From contig CM049322.1 in assembly GCA_026874595.1 (NCBI GenBank), positions 24,961,400 to 25,025,399 of the forward strand: a DNA stretch of 64,000 bases. The letters run 5' to 3'. A program made the translations under genes and the position numbers. This DNA comes from Sipunculus nudus. Its lineage: Eukaryota > Annelida > Sipuncula > Golfingiida > Sipunculidae. This document shows, piece after piece, positions 44,660-56,230 of the stretch. Position 1 is the stretch's first letter, and every line of letters starts with the position of its first letter. The notes under the pieces were generated by a model. That model worked only from the letters and a program-made list of their open reading frames with translations, had not been told where the DNA came from and searched no databases.

Positions 44660-44757
44660 AGGCCTACAGCTCAAATGCAAACCTGTGCAATGGGATATAC
44701 ATCAGGTATAATGCTTTAATGCTGGACCATTACTTTTCAAGAGCATGTGAACCATGT
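44660..44757 (-). repeat. ~100-bp dispersed repeat, inverted copy
   Basis: Reverse complement of the 43440 and 48105 copies (AAGGCCTACAGC...CCTGTGCAATGG...AGGTATAATGCTTTAATGCT). It abuts the hAT element at 44766, which inserted at its edge. Confidence 0.75.
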
Positions 44758-44765
44758 ATATGAAC

Positions 44766-45848
44766 CAGACATGTAATCAGTAATCGTAATCGATTGCAAT
44801 CGATAACATTTTTTAAAGTAATCGTAAACGATTACATTTATTATTTCAGCTATGTACTCGTAATCGTAATCAATAACTTTAACTATGTAATCTTAATCAT
44901 GGTGATTATATACGATTACACAGATTACTTTTTTGTATTTCAAGTTTGAATAGCTACAATTAATGTTTCTTTATAACATTTACATTCATGATTACTAGCG
45001 ATTTAAAACATCAATAAGAATGATTAACTGATCTATGTTTCCCATCAAATGAATCAGCGATAGGTAATGTATCTGATGGAAGCTCAATTGTGTGAAAGGG
45101 AACATTGCCGTCAAATTGTTGACAATTATCTAAACCCTTGCAACATATTGGTAAATAAATAAATTACTTATTTATGCAACTTGTGCTGGTAAAAATGAGC
45201 AGTTATTTCACAACCGTCAGCTACAATCTTGAGCAGATCACCTAATTAGTATGAGGGTATAAGCAAGTCAACACAGCTGAGCATTCCCCTCATAAATATA
45301 TGAGTATATCAACACAGGTAAGCATTAGACCTGCTGTCACAGCTTGCTAGGAAGTTTTTGACTGTTCCTGCCACATCAGCCCAGTGGAGAGATTGTTTAG
45401 TGTAGCCGGCCTGACCGCAGCTGCCTCACGGATACCCAGTTTGAGAGACTGTTGTTTATAAAGAGCAATAGGCATTCGTGATTGCCAAGATCTTTCCTGA
45501 AGTAATTTGACAGTACATCATGGACATAAAAAACCGTGCTTTTTGTAATTGACTGATCTATACTTTTTTTATCACACTGATTTATTTAAATGCACACTTT
45601 TATATATTTGTCAACTTCGACTTTGGCAGGATCACTCTTCATTTTATGGTCTGTGTATATTGATAATTTAATATGCGTAAAGTTTCAGTGTGTAAATCTT
45701 GTGTTGTCTGTTCACTTTATTGACAAAATTCAGGTTCGTAATCATGATTGCAATCATGTTTACTTTTGAAGTACTCGTAATCGATTACTTTGCCTATGTA
45801 ATCGTAATTGGAATCGATTACATTTTTTAAGTAAACACCCCATGTCTG
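44766..45848 (+). mobile_element. hAT element, 1083 bp, with 8-bp target duplication
   Basis: Terminal CAGACATG...CATGTCTG, flanked by the perfect octamer ATATGAAC at 44758-44765 and 45849-45856. Subterminal regions on both sides are rich in TAATCGTAATCGATTAC-type words in inverted arrangement. A fragment of a transposase C terminus survives inside (45348-45445), so this is an internally deleted, formerly autonomous element rather than a pure MITE. Confidence 0.9.
45348..45445 (+). pseudogene. hAT transposase C-terminal (dimerisation domain) remnant
   Basis: Plus-strand codons give LARKFLTVPATSAQWR and then, after a frameshift, LFSVAGLTAAASR. Together these resemble the hAT dimerisation signature (..YL.vPaTSapsERvFS.aG...). 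One small deletion and stops make it non-functional. The rest of the transposase is gone. The enclosing ends and 8-bp duplication independently support hAT. Confidence 0.75.
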
Positions 45849-45856
45849 ATATGAAC

Positions 45857-46140
45857 AATGCAAGTACTAAACAATTTGCATGATATATACTATAACCTTT
45901 CCTTTTCATATCAGTGTTGACGGTACGATGGAACGGACGATGCTACATCATCGCATAAGCTCACAGGTTAGCCAAAAATATGTGGTGCCACCAGTCTTCG
46001 GGAACTGAAGTAACTAATTATGATCAATTAATGCATCACTAGATAACATCACATCTAAATACTGACATTGCTGTTATTTGATGGGAGACAAAAAAATACA
46101 GGTGGCACCACCATTCTTCCACAACTGAAGGAATTAGAAA
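45857..46140. other. Unassigned, with inverted relic of the composite repeat
   Basis: ATAAGCTCACAGGTTAGC at about 45954 is the inverted form of the GCTAACCTGTGAGCTTAT-like start of the composite repeats. GGTGGCACCACC lies near 46100. Confidence 0.45.
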
Positions 46141-46305
46141 TGTTGTTAAGGGGTGACATAAAAGCGGACCGAACTGTCTTGCTAGTGAAGCTTGCTTTTC
46201 GAGCGAAGCGGTTGGAACACCAGACATGTGGGCCACCGACATGGGTTCTAATCCGGGATAGGCCGGATAATTTCCCCTGAATGTCTTCGTAACAATGGGG
46301 GCTCA
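46141..46305 (+). mobile_element. tRNA-like SINE copy, plus strand
   Basis: Contains GAGCGAAGCGGTTGGAACAC, CCAGACATGTGG and GGGTTCTAATCCGGG (A-box, anticodon-like loop, B-box order), homologous along at least 150 bp to the inverted copy at 38456-38640. No true tRNA cloverleaf. Confidence 0.6.
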
Positions 46306-46689
46306 TCCGGGATGACGGCAAACTTTGTTGCACGGGGAATGGTGGTTGGAAGTAATTCGTTAACGGTGCCAGACGTTTCGTCACTGCAGGCGGATATAAA
46401 AGTCCATGTTGGTGGTAAAGTTAATGTAATACGCTGGAGTCTGAGGGCCAGTATTTCAGCCTTTCTTTAACCTTTGCATGTAATATCATGCACAATGAAA
46501 CAAAAAAGGACTATTATTGGCGATGCCATTCCATGTCATAATCGGGGTACCGACGTCAGATATCATATTTTTTCATCTTTCGATGAAATACTGTTTAACA
46601 TTCTTTATATGAACATTTTACATATTCTACTACCTTTTTAGGCGGTGACTTTTATTAAAGAGTTCATTTATTACCATCCTTATTTTTAG

Positions 46690-48100
46690 CGAACCTGTGA
46701 GTTTATGCAATGGTGATGCGTCGGCTGACGTCTGTACGTTAACCCATACTTACTTGAAAACGGCAGAAGTTAGCATCACCAAATTTTATGCAAAAAATTA
46801 GTCATCTAAAAATCTCTACCAAATTTTGCTTATTTATTGGCTAACTGCATGTTCTTAGATTTTATAGGAGAAAAGCTAAAAAATCTTTAAAAATCTTCTC
46901 CGAAACTGCTCAGCCAAATTGTCCAATATTTCACAGAAATAATCTCTCTCAAGTTTATTAAAATGGTTCCAGCTTGGTGATTTTTGGCCGAGTTATAGTA
47001 GGTTGAACTTCGTCATCTGTCAAAAAAATTCTAAAAGTACAATCTCAGAAATGGCTGGAGCTATCATCACCAAATTGTATCCCAATGTTGGTCACATGAG
47101 TCATATCTAAAATTGAGGTATTGGTGGCGCCACCTGCATCGGCCTTTTTTTGTACGGGAGTTATCGAGAGACGCACTGAAGCCTGTTTGTTTAATATTTA
47201 CAAGAATGACCCCCACAATAATTCTTATAATAATTGTCTTTAATGGTTTCACATGAATGATTTTTGGCTGAATTATGGCGATTAAATTGAGTCATTTTTC
47301 CATATATGTTAGCTATGTGAAGCAACTTACATTTAGCCTGGTACCAGTTTATCAGCATCTATTATATCATGCCACTAGACATTTAGATTTCAGGTTAAAT
47401 AGCATGGCAGAATGCCAATTGTTTCAGATTTTGCAACAGGCCAAAGGTCAGCCTGGATCTATATTACAGCTTTGGTAGACTGGCAACTGTATCAGAATAG
47501 GCAACAGGTAAAGAGTTCACTCAGTGCAGCCAGGTATAGGTCAAGAGTTCACTCAGTGCAGTAGCTGCATTCTATTTATAGCTTTGTCAGACTGCCCACT
47601 GTATCAGATTTGGCACCAAAGGTCAAGAGTTCACTCAGTGCAGCCAGGTACAGGTCAAAAATTCACTCAGTCTAGCCAGGTTCAGGTCAAGAGTTCACTC
47701 AGTGCAGAAGCTTGAGCCAGCAATATTTCACACTTCATTCGGGGCAACTGCCTTTCTCACCTGAGCCTGGTCAGCCTAGTACATCAAACTCAAGAGAATT
47801 TTGATGTATTGGCCTGATATTTTGACCTGTCTATGCATCTTTGATGGCGTTCTCGTTCAAAAGACAGGTGTTGCCACCTACAATGACTTTGCACAGTGTA
47901 TGTGCCTGCTTATTTCTCCAGAGGAATTTGATATATCAGCCTGAAATTGGGCGTATTTGTACATAATGTAAAGGTTTGTCATATACAAGACTGGTGGTAC
48001 CACCTACAATAATTTTTGCACAGTGTATGACCCTGCTTATTTCTCAGGAGGGATATCAGCCTGAAATTGGGCATATGTATACATATCTGTTACCTTTGTC
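46690..48100 (+). repeat. Composite repeat, copy 2
   Basis: Same order as copy 1: GCGAACCTGTGAGTTTATGC, AGTTAGCATCACCAAATTTT, GGTGGCGCCACCTGCATCGG, ACCAGTTTATCAGCATCTAT and the GTCAAGAGTTCACTCAGTGC series, but with internal deletions. Confidence 0.7.
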
Positions 48101-48104
48101 ATAT

Positions 48105-48209
48105 ACGAAACATGTAGGCCTACTTGAAAAGTTATGGCCCAGCATTGAAGCATTATACCTGGTGTATAAACCATTGCACAGGTTCGCATTAGGCCTGTAG
48201 GCCTTGTTT
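48105..48209 (+). repeat. ~100-bp dispersed repeat, copy 3
   Basis: CCCAGCATTGAAGCATTATA, CCTGGTGTATAAACCATTGC and GGTTCGCATTAGGCCTGTAG, homologous to 43440-43565. Confidence 0.8.
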
Positions 48210-48457
48210 CTCATCACCTGCAAAGGAAATCTCCAACTGCAGTCATTCATACAATTCTTGCACTCACACACAATACAAATGAATAAAGTCTGCAAATCGG
48301 TATCTCTTGAATTAGTTATTAATTTTCAAAACTACACACAACCATCGCTAAAGATCGTTGGTTTTCTGAATTGCCCTGAATGTGCTGTGAAGTCAAACAC
48401 GTGTACACTAGCCACAGTGTTAGAGGATCGTAAAAAACTTTGGAAGTTGGCAGATGT

Positions 48458-48473
48458 GGGGGGGGGGGGGGGG
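48458..48473 (+). repeat. Poly(G) tract, 16 nt
   Basis: Sixteen uninterrupted G. Confidence 0.95.
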
Positions 48474-48567
48474 AAGGAGGTGCTTATTAGGGTATAAAAA
48501 AATATTTGGGGGAAAAGCCAATTTTAAGAGCGCACGGGTCGTTTATTACGTCAATACGGTATATGCT

Positions 48568-48580
48568 GGGGGGGGGGGGG
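48568..48580 (+). repeat. Poly(G) tract, 13 nt
   Basis: Thirteen uninterrupted G. Confidence 0.95.
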
Positions 48581-49157
48581 TCTGTCACCGTCTTTTTATA
48601 TATATCTGTTGTATCTCTGTATATTTTATATATTATATTTTGTAAAGGAGAGTGTTTCGATGTGTTTTTGGTTTCCGCTAGGGAATTTGTTCCCTTATCG
48701 CTAATGGCCGTATTGCTCGTGTGTGTATGTGTATATGAAGCAGAGAAATCCAGACCTTGGAAACTTTGTAGTTTTTTTACCTGAAAAATACTAAGGTTAT
48801 AGATTATGTGCAAGAATTTTGCTCTTATAGTGCATAGCTTTGGTTTCTCTTTTGCTTTAGTGAGTCTCAAAAAAGGACGGTCTTGGCTCCTTGATCCTAG
48901 TCTGTTAAACAATTTTTATTTTCATTTTTCTTATATTTTTTTTATATCATTAGCTCATTATATCATTATAATGATGCCTGTATTGTGTTTGGTCACAATC
49001 GGTCGAGAATCAAGGTCACCAAAAAACCTAAAAAATCAGGCTTTCCTCATATTTGTCGCTCTACAGCCCACAATTTTGCAGTAATCGTTTTTAAAAATTG
49101 ACACAATTTGTGTTATACAACAATATCTCGAAACCAATTTTTCATTTTTGAAAATGA

Positions 49158-49170
49158 CCACCAGAGGGCG
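49158..49170 (+). promoter_or_regulatory. CTCF-like motif
   Basis: CCACCAGAGGGCG matches the animal CTCF core CCASYAGRKGGC at every position. It is a single site in repeat-rich DNA; occupancy unknown. Confidence 0.3.
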
Positions 49171-49584
49171 TTGTGTGTGTGAAACAATATCTCTAAAACC
49201 ATAAACGAGATCACAACATCTAATGTAGCATCTAAAACTAGGATCCACTGGCGTATTTCTAGGTATAATTGGCTTTATTATAAAGTAACCATGGTTACCT
49301 ATTTTTGGGGGAAAGTTATTAAATTTGAAATTATCTACATAGTAAATATTACCCCCACCAGTGCTCCCATTTCTTTTCTCCTTTACTGGTCCCTTGGCTT
49401 GTCATGCTTTTTAAGAGGGCGCTTTGATGATTTTAATGCATTTAGAGCTCGCTAGCCTGTTCAAAAGCGTAACCCCAATACAATGAATCAGTGTCCGCGA
49501 ATGGTAAAGAATGCAGTTATTGTGTCGCCGGGAAACCCAGGCACAACTTTCAAAGCAGGAACGGATGCTCGATTTTGCTGGTTC

Positions 49585-49603
49585 GGGGGGGGGGGGGGGG
49601 GGG
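49585..49603 (+). repeat. Poly(G) tract, 19 nt
   Basis: Nineteen uninterrupted G. Confidence 0.95.
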
Positions 49604-49732
49604 AAGAGTCGCAAACGTGTGGGAAAAAAATTGCAACTTACAAGGTTCATTGGAAACCAAAAGTCCTGGAGGCCTATTGTTTTTGGTCAACATCGCATCA
49701 AGGTCAATCTCATCGAAAAAACACAAAATCAT

Positions 49733-50540
49733 TTTTAGCTCGCCGGAACGTAGTTCAGGAGAGCTATTCCATACCCCAGGCGTCGGCGGCGTCCGTAGAC
49801 ACCCAAGGTTAAAGTTTTTTGTTAAGTCTTATAACTCGGCAGCCACTTACCCGATTGCATTAATATTACACATATATTATATAGGTCCATATTTACCCCC
49901 CTATGATTTGCAGATCAAAAGGTCAAAGTTCAAGCTCACAGGCCTCTGTTGTTCATGAACAAGTCGGGTTAAAGTTTTTAGTTAGGCTCATTTTTCCATT
50001 GCTAATGAAGACATTTCAATTAAACTTAATACACTGGTGTACAATGACAATACCTAGCACAGCAATTAAAAAGTTTTACCATATTTTAATTTTAGGGCCA
50101 GTGATTAGACAAAACTTTTACAGATCCCATCCAAGCTCAGGTTAAAGTTTTTGTTTACTCTTTAAAACTCGGCAACCTCTTGCCCCATTGCTTTTATATT
50201 TCACATATGCGTTGCATGTATGATTCCCCTGTATGATTTAGGGATCAAAGTGTCAAGGTCCTGGTTGTTCATGAACAAAGTCAGGTTAAATTTTTTTTGT
50301 CAGGATCATTGCTCCATTTGCTGATGAGGATATTTCAGTTAAACTAAGTAGACGGATGTACAGCAACAATACCCAGCACAGCTATTAAAACTTTCCCCAT
50401 ATTTAATTTCTGGTCCAGTAATTAGCACTTCACACACAAACTTTGTACAGATCCCAAGCAAGCTCAGTTTAAAGTTTAGGGATAACTCTTTTTATAACTC
50501 AACAACCACTTACCATATAGCTATCACATTTCATAAAATA

Positions 50541-50590
<50 letters not shown>

Positions 50591-50701
50591 TATATAAATA
50601 TATATATAATATATATATATATTGTATATGGATTTGGAATACCACATTTAATTTGGGGGTTAACGGTCAAAGATTTTCTGAATGCCCTGTACCGGCGAGC
50701 T
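49733..50701. mobile_element. Non-autonomous DNA element with AGCTCGCCGG ends
   Basis: The left end has AGCTCGCCGGAAC followed by GTA and GTTCAGGAGAGCT, itself a near-perfect hairpin. The right end has CCGGCGAGCT at about 50692-50701. The interior carries direct paragraphs (AAAGTTTTTTGTTAAGTCTT, ACTCGGCAGCCACTTACCCG and 'TTCATGAACAAGTC' versions) repeated two to three times, and an AT/CA microsatellite (50535-50625). No coding frame. Confidence 0.6.
50535..50625. repeat. AT-rich microsatellite with CACACA interruption
   Basis: (TA)n, CACACA, (TA)n in succession. Confidence 0.9.
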
Positions 50702-51649
50702 CTGTTGTCTTCAGACGACTTGTTTCTTCATATCTTCGTTATGAATGTTCGTAGGCGCATAAACTATAGCTATAAACTAAAAACTATAACTATATTTATT
50801 CCTAATTACATGGCTTTTTTTTTCTTATGTGCAGCTGTCTCGAATCTGATGTAACCATGGTAACTCATTTTTTGGGGGGAGGAGGGGGGATTCATGATAT
50901 TAAAAAATTCTGGGTCTTAAATCTTTAACTTTGTCAGTTTTAAAGCGCGATAGGTCTAGTTTTCGGCATTTGTGGTCACATTTGGCCAGCTTGACATGAC
51001 AAAACTGCAAATCTTGCACCTTTTTTTTGTCAAACGAGGAAAAACGAGATTTCACCAAATGCTTGTTACTCGGCAACTTTAAAGTTATAGACAGTTCAAG
51101 TTTTCGGTATTTGGTAACTTGACTAGCTTGACATGTAGTCTAGAAAAACTAAGGTCGAATCCAAAACAAATTGCAACAGAAATGAAACCAGCTGTACTCA
51201 GAAACTTATTGAGAATAACAAATCAAAAGTCCCAAAAAGTCCCATTTGATGATTTTAATTGGCTAATTAACTATTAAGTTTTAATGTTTATCTCTGCACA
51301 TTGTCAACATGTCTGTCGAATCTTACTAAGATGTAAATTTACCGATAATAACGATTTTATGTATATTGATTAGGGCGGGGCTCGACAATAACACTTGTCC
51401 GTTTACCCAAGGGGTTTGAATATCGTGAGAACAACTTGCCTCGTTGTCTGAAAGTTGCCAGCTGGGCCTCCGATATATCAGACATGCCCATGAGACAGTC
51501 CAAGGAAATACCACATACAGGAAAATTATACAGACTAGTGGCCCATGGGCCATAACACTCAGCTGAATTCAAGGAATGTTAATCAATGAGCAAAATGAAT
51601 GCCAGAGTGCTAAAAAATCATGAATTTTGTTAAGAGTCCTTAGAAATGT
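50702..51649. other. Unassigned repeat-like sequence
   Basis: No gene recognised. Words such as TTTTCGGCATTTGTGGTCAC, GCCAGCTTGACATGACAAAA (about 50960-51005) recur at 58650-58930, so part is dispersed repeat. Confidence 0.45.
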
Positions 51650-52435
51650 CAGGTTTATGAGAAAACTCTCCAAGACAGATTGACATGCAAAATTTCAGAC
51701 CAATATCTTGAACCACTCCTAAGATATGAGCAATTTTCATCGGAAGCACATTTAGGCATGCAGGTGGCACCACCAGTCTTGAGTACAAGATGGAGGAGTC
51801 CAAGATCTATGGGTATGCACCGATTCAGGCCAATACAGCAAATCACTTCTGAGAAAAGGGCATATATTTATTCTACAAAACCGGTAAAGCATGGGGCGCC
51901 ACCTGTCTGGTTTACGAGAAAACTTTCCGAGATGGAAGGACATGCCAAATTTCAGACCAATATCTTGAAAAATTCCTGAAATGTGACCAATTTTCACCAA
52001 AAGCAAATATACCGATGGAAGCCATGCGAAAACGACTGCAGACGGTGCCACTCATCTTGTTTACGAAATGTAGGTGTTGAGGATCTATGAACATGTACAA
52101 TTTTAACCCAATACATTGAAGAACCACTAAGACAAACAGATGGCAAATGCACAAATGGACACTACGCAAAAAGTATTGTAGGTGGCGCCACCAGTCATAA
52201 GTATGAAATAGAGAGATCCAAGATCTATGGACATGCAAACTTTCTGCACAATACATTGAGCCACTCTTGGGCTGCCATCTAAAAGACACCAAGATTTGTA
52301 CTGCACAGAAAGGACTGCTAATGGTGCCACCTGTCTTTTTTGGGCACAACAACATAAGTGAAGGAACAACTATACTGGGTTTCGGAAAGATTGGTCCAAG
52401 GGTCTTAGAGGAGTTCTCTGGAAACTAACGCAGAG
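51650..52435 (-). repeat. GGTGGCGCCACC-family repeat, minus orientation
   Basis: Paragraphs with AAATTTCAGACCAATATCTT (about 51691, 51947), AAGATCTATGGRYATGC, and GGTGGCACCACCAGTCTTGA or GGTGGCGCCACCAGTCATAA (about 51762, 52182). The wording is the complement-sense counterpart of the 42-43 kb repeats. Confidence 0.6.
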
Positions 52436-53300
52436 ATTTTGTATCACATTTTTAATTATTCTGGGGGGTATTTACGAGCCCCATAGCTCGGACGATATGG
52501 GTAACAGAGACAGTATTTCAGATTTCCATAGAGACTTTTCATGGACCTCTCAGGATGTCAAGTTTGAAGATTCCAAGTCTAGCGGTTACGATTTGTGCCC
52601 TGTTGACAGATGACAGATTCTATGAAAATATCAAAAATAGAGAAAAAAAATCGTAAAAATTAGAAAAAGTACAGATGGCGCTACCAGTTTGCAGGAACTG
52701 ATTGAACCTCCATGATCAATATTCATGCAGAAAAAAAAATGATGATCAATGCAGTAGTTAATCAGATACTTGAGCTTTTGTATCAAATCTTTGATTATTC
52801 TTGAGGGTACTTACGAGCTCCATAGCTCAGTGAATATAGGTAACAGAGACCTAATTTCAGTTTCAAAGGAGATATTTAATGGACCTCTCAGGATGTCAAG
52901 TTTAAGAATTCCAGATCCAGCGGTTACGATTTGTGCCCTGTTGACAGATGACAGCTTCTTTGAAAGTTTCAAAAATAGAGAAAAAAATTCGTAACAATTA
53001 GAAATAGGACAGATGGCGCTACCAGTTTGCAGGAACTGATGGAACACTCCATGATCAATATTTATGCAAAAATCATGGTGATCAATGCAGTAGTTATTCA
53101 AATACTTGAGCTTTTGTATCAAATCTTTGATTATTCTGAAGGGTACTTATGAGCTCCATAGCTCAGAAAATATGGGTAACAGAGACCTAATTTCAGGTTA
53201 TCAAGGAGATATTTTATGGACCTCTCTGGATGTCAAGTATGAAGATTCCTGGTCCAGCGGTTACGACTTGTGCCCTGTTAACGGACGGACGGCCAGACGG
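52436..53300 (+). repeat. 335-bp tandem repeat, ~2.6 copies
   Basis: Units start near 52436, 52772 and 53107 (TTTTGTATCAAATCTTTGAT, then TTATTCT and GAGCTCCATAGCTCAG). Each includes GGACCTCTCAGGATGTCAAG and CAGCGGTTACGATTTGTGCC. Confidence 0.9.
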
Positions 53301-53336
53301 CCCGACAGACGGACAACGGACGAAGAGTGATCGCTA

Positions 53337-53367
53337 TAGCTCAGATGACTTTCAGTCAGCTGAGCTA
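53337..53367. repeat. Terminal hairpin TAGCTCAG...CTGAGCTA
   Basis: TAGCTCAGATGACT, TTC, AGTCAGCTGAGCTA: 14-bp arms with one mismatch. It is preceded by a GGACGGACGG-type run and followed by AAAAA. The same end occurs at 58232-58262. Confidence 0.9.
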
Positions 53368-54430
53368 AAAAAGGAGCAGGGGATATTTAAAATCATGATG
53401 TGATTTATGAGGGATGTAGTGTCATCGACATTATGCATCGACAATAATAAAAAATTTATGTATATTGGCCACAGCAGGGCTCTAAAATAACACTTGCCCA
53501 ATTACCAAAGGGGTTAAAAATATCCAGAACAAACTGCCCTGGTGTCTAAAAGTTTCCCGCCGGGCTTACGATATATCAGACCATGCCCTTGAAACAGTCC
53601 AAGGGAATATCACATACATGTTTTATATAACGATATGCATAATGAGGGATATAGGGTTTTAGGCATCAAGGAGTATTTAGAATTTCACTGGTTTTCAACC
53701 ACATTTCACTAAATTGCGAATGGAACGTATGGAATCTTGCTAATTCTCCCAATCGGAAAGTTTTATGTATTATACTAACTTTAATAATCTGGTCAATGCA
53801 ACAAAAAATGTATAACCATCGAGACAGGATGGAACACTAAACCGTTAGATAGGGCAAAAGAATGACCCTACTTATACTGATTTTTTATTCATTTTACCTT
53901 CAACTTTTACTCAGTCGGTGCGCCTATTTCAAATATTTTTAGCAATTTAAACAAAGGAAAACCTAGATCAGGATATCAGATTTCGATACAAGTGGATTTT
54001 TTAACCTTTTCCTTTAAAAAGGGGGAAGGGACTTAATGATAGATGTATAAATTTACCTCTTCATTTTTTTTGTTTGAGGTCCTATTATACATTATATTTT
54101 CATAAAATTACAATCACATATTTTCATATACTCTTCCATAAAGCAATGCTTTAAACAACATCTAAGGGTCCTGAAATATATCGCTTATCCTAGCGATTTA
54201 TTGTGATATTTATCGTGACGCATACCGCCCCAAGAATATTTGGAAGCAAAGAATCAGAAAAAAGGCAAAGGTTCAGAAAACTACCTGTTACATTTTATAT
54301 CTTGCAAATATTTCAATAAGCAGGTGGCGTTCCACATCTACACTATACTCTACAAAAGTAAATTAATTCACGAGGCATTTTCTGTAAAGTGACATGCAGT
54401 TACTAGTATGGGAATTATCCTCAAACAAAT
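53368..54430. other. Unassigned
   Basis: Includes a diverged duplicate of 51340-51520 (TATATTGGCCACAGCAGGGC versus TATATTGATTAGGGCGGGGC; both continue to ATATCAGACNATGCCC). No gene recognised. Confidence 0.4.
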
Positions 54431-54587
54431 ACCAGTGGCAGATCCAGGGGGGGGGGCACAAGAGGCGATTTCTTCCCCCCGCCCCTAGAATTTCAAGTGA
54501 TCGTGATAATTGTATGTGTTTTCTGGATAAAGGTACTTGTTTTACCTTTTCCTAATTAAATTCTTGACAGTGAAATATTACATAAGG

Positions 54588-54656
<69 letters not shown>

Positions 54657-54660
54657 AAAT
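54431..54660. repeat. CAGTGGCRGATCCAGGGG transposon-type end and (AT)n
   Basis: CCAGTGGCAGATCCAGGGGG (from 54432), with a 10-G run, resembles the CAGTGGCGTATCCAGG end of the 20419-24038 element. A 62-bp (AT)n tract lies at 54591-54652. The matching right end was not found. Confidence 0.5.
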
Positions 54661-55314
54661 GAATGACATCAATGTAAAAAAAGGAGTGGCCAGTCATACA
54701 ATTCACCTTTCACCAGTTGCCTGTCATACAACTCTCGATGGTCATGTGTGCTACTTCTGACCTGTTTTGACCCCCGAATGGCTTGAAAAAGTTTTTACCT
54801 GATATTTACCCCGAAAAATTATACTCGACTTGTATGCGAGGTCGACGTATATGCGCATTTTTACGGTAAGCTGATTTCAGCCAAGACAAACCACAGTGAT
54901 GTGTTTACATGCAGGATTGAAATAACGCCTTCAGGAAAGGCATTTAACGGGAAATGCATTTTTCTTTTTGTACCAATCCGATGAAAAAGTGAATACCTAG
55001 ATGTTTTCCTTATAGTAGCTGATAAGCTAACATACAGCACACATAAAAACGACAAATTTTACAGGTGTTTTCCACTGATTCCCTATTTTCCTATTTTCCT
55101 TTTTAAACAAGGGACCCATGGGTCACGGCGCTCAGCTGATCATGATTGTACTATAAATGTTTCTCCACTGTGATACTATATCGAGTCGATAAAGCTTATG
55201 AATATCATGGACATGTTGGGCTATTATAAAGGAATGTAATGTAATATGTGAGTAAATGATAAATGAAATTACCTGACTGATGGATTAATAGATTCAAATA
55301 TAGTGGTTTATTTT
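54661..55314. other. Unassigned; possible element end at 54790-54870
   Basis: CTCGACTTGTATGCGAGGTC then GACGTATATGCGCATTTTTA followed by CGGTAA looks like a DNA-transposon terminus ending ...TTTTTACGGTAA. No gene recognised. Confidence 0.35.
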
Positions 55315-55441
55315 TTATTTATTTAGGAGGGGTTGAAAATTGTGATATATTTGAGCAAATATGAATGCAATGACAGCAGTAATAAGCAGTAGCAGAATGA
55401 TGATAAGGCTATTTGTTGAAGGATCTAAAGTGTATGGTAGT
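55315..55441 (-). CDS. Candidate terminal exon with C-terminal membrane anchor
   Basis: Minus strand. After an acceptor-like CTTGCAG (55448-55442) the frame reads YTLDPSTNSLIIILLLLITA, VIAFIFAQIYHNFQPLLNK and stops, with overlapping AATAAA signals directly after. A roughly 20-residue hydrophobic helix near the C terminus would suit a tail-anchored or single-pass protein. No upstream exon or family is recognised. Hydrophobic chance frames are common in AT-rich DNA, so this is tentative. Confidence 0.25.
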
Positions 55442-55524
55442 CTGCAAGCTTTCAATTTGACAGATATGATGTTATGATTAACTATGCTGATGAAGTGATT
55501 TATGAATTTGTGACTGTATGACAC

Positions 55525-56111
55525 AATATCTCTTTAGTCTTGACAAGGTACATTATTGTGATGCCCACTATGTCTACATATTACACAATATTGACATAAT
55601 TTCTGGCATGTGCATAGGTACCTATGGACGTATAGTTATACAAAATATTAAAGTATAAATATATCTGATTCATCTTGTTCTTGCTTACTGAGGCTGACTT
55701 TGGGATGGGGTTCGGAGAAGGGAAAAGTGAGGGCAGCACGAAGGTGGATGTAGAAATATTCTATTGTAATATTTTCATTTATATAAGAATATGAAAAGCT
55801 AAGAGGAAAGGGGCCCTCCTACTTCGTTATAGTAAAGTTCTAAATATATGATTGCAAACTAATACTCTGACAAGACTGTCATGAAGAAAAACAGTAAAAT
55901 TTTGAGATACTGTGATGCATATGAAAATTTACAGATGGACAGGCAAGTGGACAGAATGGACTAATACCTTTATTTCACTTTCAAGGGAATAATGCATTTA
56001 AGTTTATATATAATCCTATTTTTTTAAAGCATATCCACTTTTTCCTTTAAGAAGTTTTTATCTGAATCATTTTTTTATTTACAGGTTTTATAAATTTTTA
56101 ATAAAAAAAAC
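55525..56111. other. Unassigned
   Basis: AT-rich, no gene or element end recognised. Confidence 0.4.
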
Positions 56112-56230
56112 CTGAAAATATAAGTTAAAATATTAGAATTGTTGCAAAAGTTGCAATCATTATATATACAGAGTAAAAAACTGAAACTATAAGTTAAAAT
56201 ATTAGAATTGTTGCAAAAGTTGCAATCATC
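56112..56230 (+). repeat. 69-bp direct duplication
   Basis: CTGAAAATATAAGTTAAAAT... at 56112 and CTGAAACTATAAGTTAAAAT... at 56181 share about 49 of 50 following bases, including GAATTGTTGCAAAAGTTGCA. Confidence 0.95.

Larger units (their letters stand above)
48210..49732. other. Unassigned, G-tract-rich
   Basis: No gene recognised. A 141-codon minus-strand frame (48487-48912) contains a TH-repeat and a P-run from simple sequence and is probably fortuitous. Three G tracts are listed separately. Confidence 0.4.

Noticed and set aside
48487-48912. 141-codon minus-strand open frame
   Set aside because: It includes simple-sequence products (THTHT, PPPP) from microsatellite and poly(G) tracts, and no recognisable domain or splice context.
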